A stretch of 49,689 nucleotides of DNA, taken from Prevotella sp. UBA6429. GTDB lineage: Bacteria > Bacteroidota > Bacteroidia > Bacteroidales > Bacteroidaceae. Shown here one piece after another: positions 42,576-49,689 of the stretch; within the stretch, counting starts at the first letter, position 1; the number at the start of each line of letters is the position of its first letter. The stretch is from positions 1-49,689 of the forward strand of contig DJOV01000096.1 in assembly GCA_002437285.1 (NCBI GenBank), read 5' to 3'. The notes under the pieces are model-generated. The model did not search any database. It had not been told where the DNA came from and was given only the letters and a program-made list of their open reading frames with translations. The position numbers and the translations under genes are program-made.

Positions 42576-43730
42576 ATGACCACATATCCTTCTCCTTTCC
42601 AGTTTGGCACATTGGCCACTGACGAAAACTTCATAGACCGGCAGGAAGATCGCGCCTTGCTCAAGCAATTGCTGTCTTCCCACATCAACGTGATGCTCAT
42701 CTCCCCGCGCAGATGGGGCAAGTCGTCGCTGGTCAAGAAGGCCATGGACGAACTGGTGGTTGAGGACCGAAAGGTGCGCGTGTGCTACATTGACGCTTTT
42801 AGCATCGGGTCGGAGGCTGAGTTCTATCGTCTCTTTGCCAGCAGGGTCATCGCTTGCGCCTCATCGAAGGTGGAGCGCTGGATAGAGGATGCCCGGAGGT
42901 TTCTTAGTGGCGTGATCCCGCAGATTGTAGTCAATGACCAAGTGACCGATTTCCTGGCTTTCGACTTGAAGTTTGTTCCACAAGAGCGTGACAAACTGAC
43001 CATCCTCCAGTTGCCGGAGATGCTGGCCAAGGAGAAGGACGTCGAGATTATCGTGTGTATAGATGAGTTTCAGCAGCTGGCCAATCTTCCGGAATACAAG
43101 GACATGGAAGGGAAAATGCGTGCCGTGTGGCAACAGCAGCAACGCACCTCCTACTGTCTCTATGGCAGCAAGCGCAACATGATGCAGCGCATCTTCACAC
43201 AGTCGAATAGCCCATTCTACCGCTTCGGCCAAGTCATCTTCATGGGAAAGATAGCCAAGGAACACTGGATGCCGTTCATACAGAGGTCGTTTGAGAAGAC
43301 TGGCAAGTCCATATCTCCGGATTTTGCCAGTAGGATTTGTGATATTGTGGCCTGCCATTCCTGGTACCTGCAGCAACTGTGTTATTTCATCTGGAGCTTT
43401 ACGCCAACGGAGGTCACCGAGGATGTTTTTCGCCTGGGGCTGAAGCAAGTGCTCAACATCAACACGCCGATGTTCCAAAACGACACGGAGAACCTCAGCG
43501 CCACGCAGATAGAGATGCTGAAAGCCATAGCTGAGGGCGAGCAGCATTTCTCCTCCCTATCCGCCAAACAGAAGTATCGGCTTGGCAATCCCAACACCAT
43601 TGTCAAGAACAAGCTGACGCTCCAAAACAAGGACATCATCGAGCGGCAGGGGAAAAATCTCGCCTTTGTCGACCCGATATACCAACTGTGGTTCAGGAGT
43701 GAATATTGCAGAAACACCATTGTCTCATAA
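42576..43730 (+). CDS. P-loop ATPase of the archaeal ATPase-like family
   Basis: A 384-residue ATPase of the group common in Bacteroidetes and Archaea (archaeal ATPase, PF01637-like). It opens SPFQFGTLATDENFIDRQED, has Walker A in ISPRRWGKSSLVKKA (about 43-57), Walker B in VEIIVCIDEFQQL (about 156-168) and the sensor LYGSKRNMMQRIF; the C-terminal third is a winged-helix-like region (ATQIEMLKAIAEGEQHFSSLSAKQKYRLGNPNTIVKNKLTLQNKDII). The function of the family is unclear; members are patchily distributed and often near mobile DNA. Here it lies 19 bp before a methylase remnant and has palindromes at its promoter. Confidence 0.88.
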   Translation: MTTYPSPFQFGTLATDENFIDRQEDRALLKQLLSSHINVMLISPRRWGKSSLVKKAMDELVVEDRKVRVCYIDAFSIGSEAEFYRLFASRVIACASSKVERWIEDARRFLSGVIPQIVVNDQVTDFLAFDLKFVPQERDKLTILQLPEMLAKEKDVEIIVCIDEFQQLANLPEYKDMEGKMRAVWQQQQRTSYCLYGSKRNMMQRIFTQSNSPFYRFGQVIFMGKIAKEHWMPFIQRSFEKTGKSISPDFASRICDIVACHSWYLQQLCYFIWSFTPTEVTEDVFRLGLKQVLNINTPMFQNDTENLSATQIEMLKAIAEGEQHFSSLSAKQKYRLGNPNTIVKNKLTLQNKDIIERQGKNLAFVDPIYQLWFRSEYCRNTIVS

Positions 43731-43749
43731 TACGGAAAAACAACAACGC

Positions 43750-44020
43750 ATGGCCGCCACCGACTTTGCTAAGCGATGGGAGGGGCGGGGATATGAGAAG
43801 GGACAGAGCCAGACCTTTTGGATAGAACTTCTCACGGAGGTGTTTGGCGTGAAGACTCCTTCTGACTTTATTAGGTTTGAGCAGCAGGCGCAACTTGATC
43901 ACACGTCATTCATCGATGCCATCATTCCGAGTACTCACGTCATGATTTCCTGCAAAGATGGCGGAGACTGATATTGTGGCGGAACTGTTTAAGTTGTATG
44001 GCGGAATGGCTGGACAATAG
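43750..44020 (+). pseudogene. remnant of an MmeI-like (type IIG) DNA methyltransferase
   Basis: Residues from the ATG at 43750 read AATDFAKRWEGRGYEKGQ, then TFWIELLTEVFGV, FIRFEQQAQLDHTSFIDAIIPSTHVMI, which is the N-terminal (nuclease-side) opening of MmeI-like restriction-modification proteins, normally about 900-1,000 residues. After IPSTHVMI the frame loses the expected EQK-type continuation and stops at 43971. In another frame, 43958-44020 encodes MAETDIVAELFKLYGGMAGQ, resembling the extreme C-terminus of such enzymes. An internal deletion of almost the whole gene would explain both. The intact frame starts 19 bp after the P-loop ATPase gene. Confidence 0.55.
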
Positions 44021-44042
44021 GTTTGCAGAAGAATTCCTGTTT

Positions 44043-45005
44043 TTATCCTTCCCGCCTCAACTGGACGACGTCGATGCCGGGCCAGGCGCCGAAGCGGAAG
44101 GGCACCGTGCCGCCGATGCCCACCGACACGTAGAGCATCGACCCGTCCTCGGTGTACTTGCCGCCCCACTCGTTGTAGGCCCACTTGGCGGGTGAGAAGC
44201 GGCCCATGCTGATCTGCCCCGCATGGGTGTGCCCCGACAGCGTGAGGGCGATGTCGGTCTTGTGGAGCACGCCGCGCCGCCAGTGGCTGGGGTCGTGGCT
44301 CAGCAGAATCTTGAATGAGCCGGGTGCCGTCCCCTCAAGTGCTTTCTCCAGGTCACCGTAGTCGGGGAAGGGCGGTCGGCTGATGTTCTCCACACCCACC
44401 AGGTCAATGCTCGCCCCGCCCCGGTGCAGGCTGACGTGCTCGTTCAGGAGCAGGCGCCAGCCTATCTTCTGTTCCAGGTACTTCAGCACCGTCTGGTTCT
44501 TGCGTATGTAGCCCACGCTCTTGTCCTCGCCATACTCGCAGTAGTCGTGGTTGCCCATGACCGAGAACACCCCGTCGCGCGCCTTGATCTGCTTCAGCGC
44601 GTGCTGGAAGGGGATGACCTCCTGTGCGCTGACGTTCACCAGGTCGCCCGTGAAGACCACCAGGTCAGGCTGTTGCGCGTTGACCAGGCGCACCATCTTG
44701 TCGACGAACGAGCGGTTGCGCAGGAAGGTGCCGATGTGGATGTCGGACAGTTGCACCACGCGGTAGCCGTCGAAAGCTGCCGGCAGCAGGGGCGAGGAGC
44801 ACGTGGCCGAGCGCACCACGAGGTGGCGCCAACCGCAGAAGAAACCGTAGGCCATCAGCACTATCCAGACCGTCGGGAGCACCAGCGCCCACCGCCAGCC
44901 CACCAGGGGCCACAGGACGAGTAACACTATGCCGGGAATGCCGATGAGCAGCGCGGCACCCGTGATGAGCCGCATCAGTGTGTTGTGACGGAGTTTCACT
45001 TTCAT
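44043..45005 (-). CDS. membrane-anchored metallophosphoesterase
   Basis: A 320-residue protein with two N-terminal membrane segments (about 11-33 and 37-57), then a calcineurin-like phosphoesterase domain with all metal-binding motifs: VQLSDIHIG (about 85-93), VVFTGDLVN, VMGNHDYCEYG, ILLSHDPSHW and LSGHTHAGQISMG. This is the YkuE/YaeI-like subgroup, acting at the inner membrane, probably on a lipid or other phosphoester; the substrate is unknown. TATCTTTG on the minus strand (45026-45033) is its -7 box, 21 bp before the start. Confidence 0.92.
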   Translation of the reverse strand: MKVKLRHNTLMRLITGAALLIGIPGIVLLVLWPLVGWRWALVLPTVWIVLMAYGFFCGWRHLVVRSATCSSPLLPAAFDGYRVVQLSDIHIGTFLRNRSFVDKMVRLVNAQQPDLVVFTGDLVNVSAQEVIPFQHALKQIKARDGVFSVMGNHDYCEYGEDKSVGYIRKNQTVLKYLEQKIGWRLLLNEHVSLHRGGASIDLVGVENISRPPFPDYGDLEKALEGTAPGSFKILLSHDPSHWRRGVLHKTDIALTLSGHTHAGQISMGRFSPAKWAYNEWGGKYTEDGSMLYVSVGIGGTVPFRFGAWPGIDVVQLRREG

Positions 45006-45025
45006 GGTTGTTGTCTTTGTGGTTG

Positions 45026-45033
45026 CAAAGATA
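45026..45033 (-). promoter_or_regulatory. -7 box of the metallophosphoesterase gene
   Basis: TATCTTTG on the minus strand (forward CAAAGATA), 21 bp before the ATG. The remainder of the 45006-45185 gap shows nothing else of note. Confidence 0.45.
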
Positions 45034-45185
45034 ACATTTTATGGGGTGGAAACATGGTTTGCGCCCAATTATTTTGTCTCAGTCCGGAATTTGCCGTGAC
45101 AAGCCCCATGGCTTTCAACCCAGTTAAACCGCTCACGCCATTCATCGGTCCCTGTCCACGGAGTGTAAAGGGCATGACTTGTGTG

Positions 45186-46616
45186 TCACTCGAATTTCCA
45201 CCAGTCGAAGTTGAAGAGCTTGCTTCCCTTCAGGCCCTTGAACACGAAATAGACATCATGCTTGCCTGTCGGTTGGCGTTGCGTCTGTGTGGTGAAGGTC
45301 TTCCATTTCTCCCAACCGCCCGTCTTGGTTACTTGCACGGAGGCCACCGTCTCACCGTCAATCTTGTCAAGGTGCACTTCAAGCGTACCACCCTGCAAGG
45401 CGCTGGCCGCCGCGATGCTGAAGGCTTTGGCCCCCTTGCTGCCGAAGTCCACCTCGCGCACCTTGATGTAGTCGCCATGGTGTATCTCGGAGATGTAGAC
45501 ACCCGTGTCGTCGTTTTGCTCCGCCTTCACACCCTTGGAGAAGGCGATGGTCTCCGCCTCATTGCGCTGGTAGGGGTCGAGCGTGCCGACGGGCGCGACG
45601 CCCCGCTCCGTGTGGTGGATGGTGGGGAACGTCCCGTCGGCGTTGTACTGGAACTCCTCGACGGCGACACTGCGCCCAAAGCCGCCGCCCAGCTTGCCGG
45701 TGTGGTAGAAGAAGTAAGACTTGCCCTTGTAGTCGGTGACGCCACAATGGTTGGTGAAGGAGCCCGTGTCTTCCTGGGGCATGATCGTCCCCTTGTATTT
45801 CCAGGGGCCAAAAGGCTTCTTGCTCATCGAGTAGGCGATGTGCTCAGGCACGCCCCCGGCCGCATAGAGCATGTAGTAGTGGCCGCCCCGCTTCATCAGC
45901 CAGGGCCCTTCTGTGTAGCAGTCCTTGTATTTCACGGTCTTGTCGCGTTGCTCCACGTCGGGGGCCCCGAAGCCTTCCGCCGTCATGCGGATGCGTCCCA
46001 CCTCACGCTTCTCGTCCACGGCCTCCTTCTTGCTCACGCCATCCTTGAAGCTGACCATGTCATCGTTGAGCCTGGCGTAATAGAGATGCGGATTGCCCCA
46101 GTAGAGATAGGCCTGCCCGTCGTCATCCATCCAAACGGTGGGGTCGATGTTGTCCCAACTGCCGTTGTCGAAGAGGGGCTTGCCGAGGGCGTCCTTGAAA
46201 GGGCCTGTGGGCGAGTCGGCCACAGCCACGCCGATAGCCATGCCGCCAGTCAGCTTGGAGTGTGCGCATACGTACCAATAATACTTGCCGTCACGCTCGA
46301 TGGTCTGGGCGGCCCACGCCCGGTCGTCGGCCCATGCGAAGGAGGACAGGTCGAGGGGCGACCCGTGGTCGGTCCAGTTTACCATGTCTGTGGAGGAATA
46401 CACGCGCCACTCGTTCATCCAGAAGAAGTCGGCGCCATCCTCGTCGTGCCCTGTGTAGACATAGAGGCGGTCTCCGACCACCAGGGGTGCGGGGTCGGTG
46501 GTCAGTTGGGTCTGGATGATGGGGTTCTGTGCATGAGCGGTGCCGTGTAGGGTCAGCAGCAACGCGCCCCAAACGAATGCTTTCTTGTGGTTTAAGGTCT
46601 TGAGAGTCTTCATCAT
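45186..46616 (-). CDS. exported GH43 glycosidase with CBM6-like domain
   Basis: A protein of about 476 residues. A signal peptide ends at TAHA-Q (near residue 30). A five-bladed GH43 propeller follows, with the three expected acids: TTDPAPLV (Asp), NIDPTVWMDDDG (Asp) and CYTEGPWL (Glu, the acid catalyst). From about residue 345 a CBM6-like beta sandwich runs from RNEAETIAFSKGVKAEQ to the C-terminus (NFDWWKFE). Family members are xylosidases or arabinofuranosidases acting on plant cell-wall glycans. No T9SS tail or lipobox is seen, so it is probably periplasmic. The start could also be 46613 or 46643; 46616 was picked for a normal signal peptide. -7 box TAATTTTG on the minus strand at 46690-46697. 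Confidence 0.9.
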   Translation of the reverse strand: MMKTLKTLNHKKAFVWGALLLTLHGTAHAQNPIIQTQLTTDPAPLVVGDRLYVYTGHDEDGADFFWMNEWRVYSSTDMVNWTDHGSPLDLSSFAWADDRAWAAQTIERDGKYYWYVCAHSKLTGGMAIGVAVADSPTGPFKDALGKPLFDNGSWDNIDPTVWMDDDGQAYLYWGNPHLYYARLNDDMVSFKDGVSKKEAVDEKREVGRIRMTAEGFGAPDVEQRDKTVKYKDCYTEGPWLMKRGGHYYMLYAAGGVPEHIAYSMSKKPFGPWKYKGTIMPQEDTGSFTNHCGVTDYKGKSYFFYHTGKLGGGFGRSVAVEEFQYNADGTFPTIHHTERGVAPVGTLDPYQRNEAETIAFSKGVKAEQNDDTGVYISEIHHGDYIKVREVDFGSKGAKAFSIAAASALQGGTLEVHLDKIDGETVASVQVTKTGGWEKWKTFTTQTQRQPTGKHDVYFVFKGLKGSKLFNFDWWKFE

Positions 46617-46689
46617 TGTTGTTTGTTTGTCGGTTGTGTCCATCCGTGGGTGCGTGGGCTGTTCCTTCCCCCCGTAGGATGGTGTGTCG

Positions 46690-46697
46690 CAAAATTA
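46690..46697 (-). promoter_or_regulatory. -7 box of the GH43 gene
   Basis: TAATTTTG on the minus strand (forward CAAAATTA), about 74 bp before the chosen start. No clear -33 box. Confidence 0.4.
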
Positions 46698-46837
46698 TGA
46701 AACTATGCGCACATGGACTTTCCTTGACGTGTCAAAAACGTTGCTTGGCGTATGATGAGGCCATGGGATAGGTGAAAAAATGTTGCCGGTCAGCATGTTT
46801 TCGTTCCCCCTTATTCGATTTTCCGTTTTTTGGTGTT

Positions 46838-46845
46838 AACTTTGC
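46838..46845 (+). promoter_or_regulatory. -7 box of the FMN-binding protein gene
   Basis: TAACTTTG at 46838-46845, 28 bp before the ATG at 46874. It excludes the upstream in-frame ATG at 46772. Confidence 0.5.
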
Positions 46846-46873
46846 GAACAATCCCAAAAAAAGAACAAAAGAC

Positions 46874-47269
46874 ATGAGAAAGAAGACAATCATGAAGTCT
46901 ATGGCCATAGCCGCTGCCGTGGTGCTGCTGGCGAGTGCCATGCCTGCCACGGAACCTGTCGTGAAAGAAGACGGTGCCACCGTGATCAACACCACCACGC
47001 TGGCCAAGGATGTGAAGGGATTTCGGGGCGAGACGCCCGTGAAGATCTATGTCAAGAAGGGCAAGGTCGTGAAGATTGTGGCGCTCAAGAACCACGAGAC
47101 GCCCCAGTACTTTGGCAAGGCCAAGGCCGTGCTGGCCAAGTTTGAGGGCAAGAGCGTCGGCAAGGCCGCCAAGATGAAGGTGGACGGCGTGACGGGTGCC
47201 ACCTACAGCAGCAAGGCCCTGGTGAAGAATGTGCAGGCCGGCCTGAAGTATTACAACGCACACCGCTAA
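46874..47269 (+). CDS. exported FMN-binding domain protein
   Basis: A 131-residue protein with a signal peptide (about 1-22, ASAMPA) and one FMN_bind domain. DGVTGATYSS (about 100-109) is the flavinylation motif: the Thr after GA would carry FMN covalently, put on by ApbE, as in RnfG and NqrC. The VKIYVKKGKVVKIVALKNHETPQY strands are typical. Such small exported flavoproteins pass electrons outside the inner membrane. No apbE or redox partner is in the window. Its stop overlaps the 3' end of the convergent EEP gene by 4 nt (47266-47269). Confidence 0.9.
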   Translation: MRKKTIMKSMAIAAAVVLLASAMPATEPVVKEDGATVINTTTLAKDVKGFRGETPVKIYVKKGKVVKIVALKNHETPQYFGKAKAVLAKFEGKSVGKAAKMKVDGVTGATYSSKALVKNVQAGLKYYNAHR

Positions 47270-48207
47270 AGGTCGAACGTCGCCACCAGGGGCAGGTGGT
47301 CGCTGAAGCCATCGAGGTATTTGGGCCCCTGGTAGGTGCGGCGAGGCTTCATGCCGCCATACTTGCTGTCCTCCTCAAGCAGGAAGGGCGCGTCGTTGAT
47401 GCGGCAACTGCGCAGGCGCGATGCCAGCCACGCACAACAGAAGATGTGGTCGAGGCTGTCCCAACGACCGTGCCAGCGATAGGTGCCCCGCGCCCCGTGT
47501 CGCCCGGTGGCACCCTCGGACACCTCGGTCAGTCCGTGGGCGAGCAGGGTGCGGAGGGCCGGGTCGCCCGAGTAGTCATTGAAGTCGCCCGCCACGAGGA
47601 TGCGCGCCTGAGGGCTGAGCCGCCTCACGGAATCGATGGCTCCGGCCAGCCGGTCGGCCACCAACTGGCGATAGGGGCGCGTGGCCCGTTCGCCGCTTGC
47701 ACGACTGGGCGCATGCACCACGAAGACGTGGAGCGTGTCGCCTGTAATCACCTCCCCCGAGACATAGAGGATGTCTCGGGTGGGGCGAAATTGTTTTGGG
47801 TGATCGATGCGGATGGCGTGGTGGCGGATGAGACGAAAGGAGAAGGGTGACCACAGCAGCGCCACGTCGATGCCGCGCTCGTCGGGGCTCTGGGTCATCA
47901 CATACTCGTAGCCCGCCTGCCGCAGGAGCGACCGGCGGGTCAAGTCGGTGAGCACGCTATCGTTTTCCACCTCCGTCAGCGCCACCATGTCGGGCATGGC
48001 CTGCACGCTGTCGAGTGCGCCGCACGACACGATTTCCTGTCCGATGCGGTTCAGCTTGCGCCAATAGCGATAGGGTGTCCAGCGGTGGGCCGACGTGGGC
48101 AGAAACTCCGTGTCGCGCTTCAGGCTGTCGTGCCGCGTGTCGAAGAGGTTCTCACAGTTGAGCTCAACAAAGGTGAAGAGCGACAGGAGCAACAGGGTCA
48201 CGCTCAT
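47266..48207 (-). CDS. endonuclease/exonuclease/phosphatase family protein
   Basis: A 313-residue EEP-fold protein. Motifs are FVELNCENLFDT (Asn/Glu of the metal site, about 12-23), VALTEVEND (catalytic Glu, about 74-82), FVVHAPSRAS, ILVAGDFNDYSGDP (Asp/Asn) and the final GFSDHLPLVATF (Asp-His). Bacteroidetes members of this group are exported and of unknown substrate. Here the short hydrophobic start (MSVTLLLLSLF) runs straight into the first beta-strand, leaving no room for a cleaved signal peptide. It starts 15 bp after the C1 peptidase gene on the same strand and is probably co-transcribed. Confidence 0.9.
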   Translation of the reverse strand: MSVTLLLLSLFTFVELNCENLFDTRHDSLKRDTEFLPTSAHRWTPYRYWRKLNRIGQEIVSCGALDSVQAMPDMVALTEVENDSVLTDLTRRSLLRQAGYEYVMTQSPDERGIDVALLWSPFSFRLIRHHAIRIDHPKQFRPTRDILYVSGEVITGDTLHVFVVHAPSRASGERATRPYRQLVADRLAGAIDSVRRLSPQARILVAGDFNDYSGDPALRTLLAHGLTEVSEGATGRHGARGTYRWHGRWDSLDHIFCCAWLASRLRSCRINDAPFLLEEDSKYGGMKPRRTYQGPKYLDGFSDHLPLVATFDL

Positions 48208-48222
48208 GATTCGATGGCCGGC

Positions 48223-49629
48223 CTATTGGTCTTGGAGGAACAAGGGGTCCTCGGGGGTCACCATGGTGGGCTTCTGGTCAAACTCCTTGAGCGTTTTCTC
48301 TGAGGCGTAGCGACGGTCCACCACGAGGCGGAACATGTACTCGTCAAACCACGAGTTGGTCATGATCAGGCAGCCGTTTTGTCCGTAGGTGGCCCCCCAG
48401 CTGTTCTCCACCTTCCACTTCAGCGGGTTGCCCTGGCCGTCGAGGTCCACGGCGGTGAGTGTCATGGCATGTGTGGAGCCACTGTCGAAGGTCTCGATGC
48501 GCTCGGCCTTGTTCATGCCGAAGGTGGTGCCGAAGAGTGCTCCGTAGTCGTAGTTGTCGAGGTCGAGCACGCCGCGCTTGCGGTCGAGCTGCTTGCCCAC
48601 ATCGTAGCTCGAGTACATCTTGTGGCCGTCCTTGAGCGAGGCGATGGCCAGCTGAGCTATTTCCTCCATGGGCAGGTTGAGGTATTTCCAGTTGTGTCCG
48701 TCGTAGGTGTGGCGGTCATATTCCACCTCGTAGGTCTTGTGGTAGGGACGCCGCGGGTCGTTCATCACCATGATGAAAGAGCCGTTGAGCGCGTGGCCGA
48801 CGGTGGCGTCGTAAAACTCCTTGGGCGTGAACGTCCGGGCCGGGCTGACCGCCTTGCCCGCCTTGTTCTGGAAGGCGTAGCTGAACTCCTTGACGGGCTC
48901 GCCGAGCGTGAGCGCCAGCATATGGTAGATGTCGCCCAGCATCGCCGTCTTGCGCGCCTTGATGGCAGCGGTCTTCTTGCCGCTCTTGACCATGGCACGC
49001 AGCTCCAGACCGAACTCGCGCAACTTTGATGATACCACTTTCTGCATGGCCGACGTGTTTTCGGCCGAGTAGGTCTCGGGCATGGCGCTCATGGGCACCA
49101 GGCCGTACTTCTCCGCCAGGTCAGCCACGCCGCAGAACGTGCCGCCGTCGTTGATGGGATGGTGGAAGAAGAACTGCACACGCTGGTCGTCCATGGGCTT
49201 GTCGGCGCAGTCGATGACGCCCTGGAGCATCAGGTTGGCCTTCTCCAGCTGGTCATAGAAGAAGAGATAGTCCTGTGAGTATTCCACGCGCACGGTGTCG
49301 TTGTGCGCCTTGGCGAAGTTGGCGCGGAGCACATTGAGACCCGAGAAGAGCCAGCAACGTCCGCTGCTCTGCTGATTGTGGATGCTCTGCGAGGGCGTCT
49401 CCACGCTGAAGTGTGTGTCGACCTGCCCCAGCGTCTTGTAGCTCTTGGCCAAGTCGTCGATCTTGTTGGTGGCGATGGCGTTGGCAATGGCCTTGTTGGC
49501 CGGATCCTTGCTCTGCGCCGCCTCTATCTGCTGCAGCATCTGGGCGGAGATGCCTCCGTCGGCCTTCTGTGCCATGGAGGTGCTGGCCATGACGAGAAAC
49601 GCCGCCAGTAAGAATGTCTTTTTGTTCAT
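48223..49629 (-). CDS. exported C1-family peptidase (bleomycin hydrolase / aminopeptidase C type)
   Basis: A 468-residue papain-like protease of the bleomycin hydrolase group. The catalytic triad is visible: Cys in QSSGRCWLFSGLNVLRA (about residue 89), His in GSTHAMTLTAVDLDG and Asn in WKVENSWGATYG. Unlike the cytoplasmic PepC of lactic bacteria it has a signal peptide (about 1-20, STSMA-Q). The start at 49629 (MNKKTFLLAAF) is chosen over an in-frame ATG at 49674, which overlaps the -7 box at 49672-49679. It probably hydrolyses peptides in the periplasm and may be co-transcribed with the EEP gene, 15 bp downstream. Confidence 0.92.
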   Translation of the reverse strand: MNKKTFLLAAFLVMASTSMAQKADGGISAQMLQQIEAAQSKDPANKAIANAIATNKIDDLAKSYKTLGQVDTHFSVETPSQSIHNQQSSGRCWLFSGLNVLRANFAKAHNDTVRVEYSQDYLFFYDQLEKANLMLQGVIDCADKPMDDQRVQFFFHHPINDGGTFCGVADLAEKYGLVPMSAMPETYSAENTSAMQKVVSSKLREFGLELRAMVKSGKKTAAIKARKTAMLGDIYHMLALTLGEPVKEFSYAFQNKAGKAVSPARTFTPKEFYDATVGHALNGSFIMVMNDPRRPYHKTYEVEYDRHTYDGHNWKYLNLPMEEIAQLAIASLKDGHKMYSSYDVGKQLDRKRGVLDLDNYDYGALFGTTFGMNKAERIETFDSGSTHAMTLTAVDLDGQGNPLKWKVENSWGATYGQNGCLIMTNSWFDEYMFRLVVDRRYASEKTLKEFDQKPTMVTPEDPLFLQDQ

Positions 49630-49671
49630 GATATAAGAATAGGTTGATGGTTTCGTTATGGTGTGTGGTTG

Positions 49672-49679
49672 CAAAGATA
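49672..49679 (-). promoter_or_regulatory. -7 box of the C1 peptidase gene
   Basis: TATCTTTG on the minus strand (forward CAAAGATA), 43 bp before the start at 49629. The -33 region lies at or beyond the window edge. Confidence 0.5.
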
Positions 49680-49689
49680 ATGCAAACCG

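Noticed and set aside
45186..46616. T9SS sorting tail on the GH43 enzyme
   Set aside because: The protein ends in a CBM6-like strand (FNFDWWKFE) without the GxxVYDLxG / GIYIV pattern seen in the PL11 protein.

Overview
The window looks like a piece of chromosome from a GC-rich Bacteroidales bacterium, most likely Prevotellaceae (Prevotella in the broad sense). The reasons are: promoters of the Bacteroidetes type (TAnnTTTG at -7) in front of many genes, few strong Shine-Dalgarno sites, a 2,562-residue SprA translocon protein of the type IX secretion system (T9SS) beside ruvA, a secreted polysaccharide lyase ending in a T9SS sorting tail, a one-protein propeller/AraC regulator, an rsmD-DUF3822 operon and meso-diaminopimelate dehydrogenase. 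No rRNA, tRNA, CRISPR array or intact transposase was recognised.

Layout. 1-2.4 kb: an ECF sigma factor, a translationally coupled membrane anti-sigma-like protein and an exported protein. 2.4-6.3 kb: etfB-etfA-acyl-CoA dehydrogenase, ended by a bidirectional terminator. 6.3-8.2 kb (minus): a pilin-like membrane protein, DUF3822 and rsmD. 8.4-9.9 kb: a RecD-like helicase with a TTG start. 10-12.8 kb (minus): an AAA/ABC-type ATPase, a DUF4435 (TOPRIM-like) protein and a TraB/GumN protein; the first two resemble the two halves of the PARIS anti-phage system. 13-13.9 kb: an EamA transporter. 14.0-16.2 kb: a strikingly AT-rich island with a small Cys-rich GG-leader peptide and a radical SAM/SPASM maturase broken by one frameshift, a ribosomal peptide natural-product (RiPP) locus, followed by an outer-membrane beta-barrel gene. 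18.7-25.5 kb: O-acetylhomoserine sulfhydrylase, cysteine synthase, an AraC regulator, a SprT-like protease, xanthine phosphoribosyltransferase and an L-cysteine desulfidase family protein.

25.5-26.4 kb is a gene-free stretch full of short repeats and inverted repeats. 26.4-34.7 kb (minus) is ruvA-sprA. 35-41.3 kb is a divergent pair: a PL11 rhamnogalacturonan lyase extended by autotransporter-like beta-strand repeats and a T9SS tail, and its presumed regulator, a reduced propeller-AraC protein without kinase or receiver. 41.5-44 kb holds ddh, a P-loop ATPase with palindromes at its promoter, and what looks like the wreck of an MmeI-like restriction-modification methylase. 44-49.7 kb holds a membrane metallophosphoesterase, a GH43 glycosidase with a CBM6-like domain, an FMN-binding protein, an endonuclease/exonuclease/phosphatase protein and an exported C1 (bleomycin hydrolase-like) peptidase.

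Functionally the window mixes core metabolism (flavin electron transfer, sulfur amino acids, purine salvage, lysine/cell wall), plant-polysaccharide use (PL11, GH43) with its secretion route (SprA), and accessory loci (RiPP island, PARIS-like pair, methylase remnant). All family calls are from reading the sequence; no database search was run.
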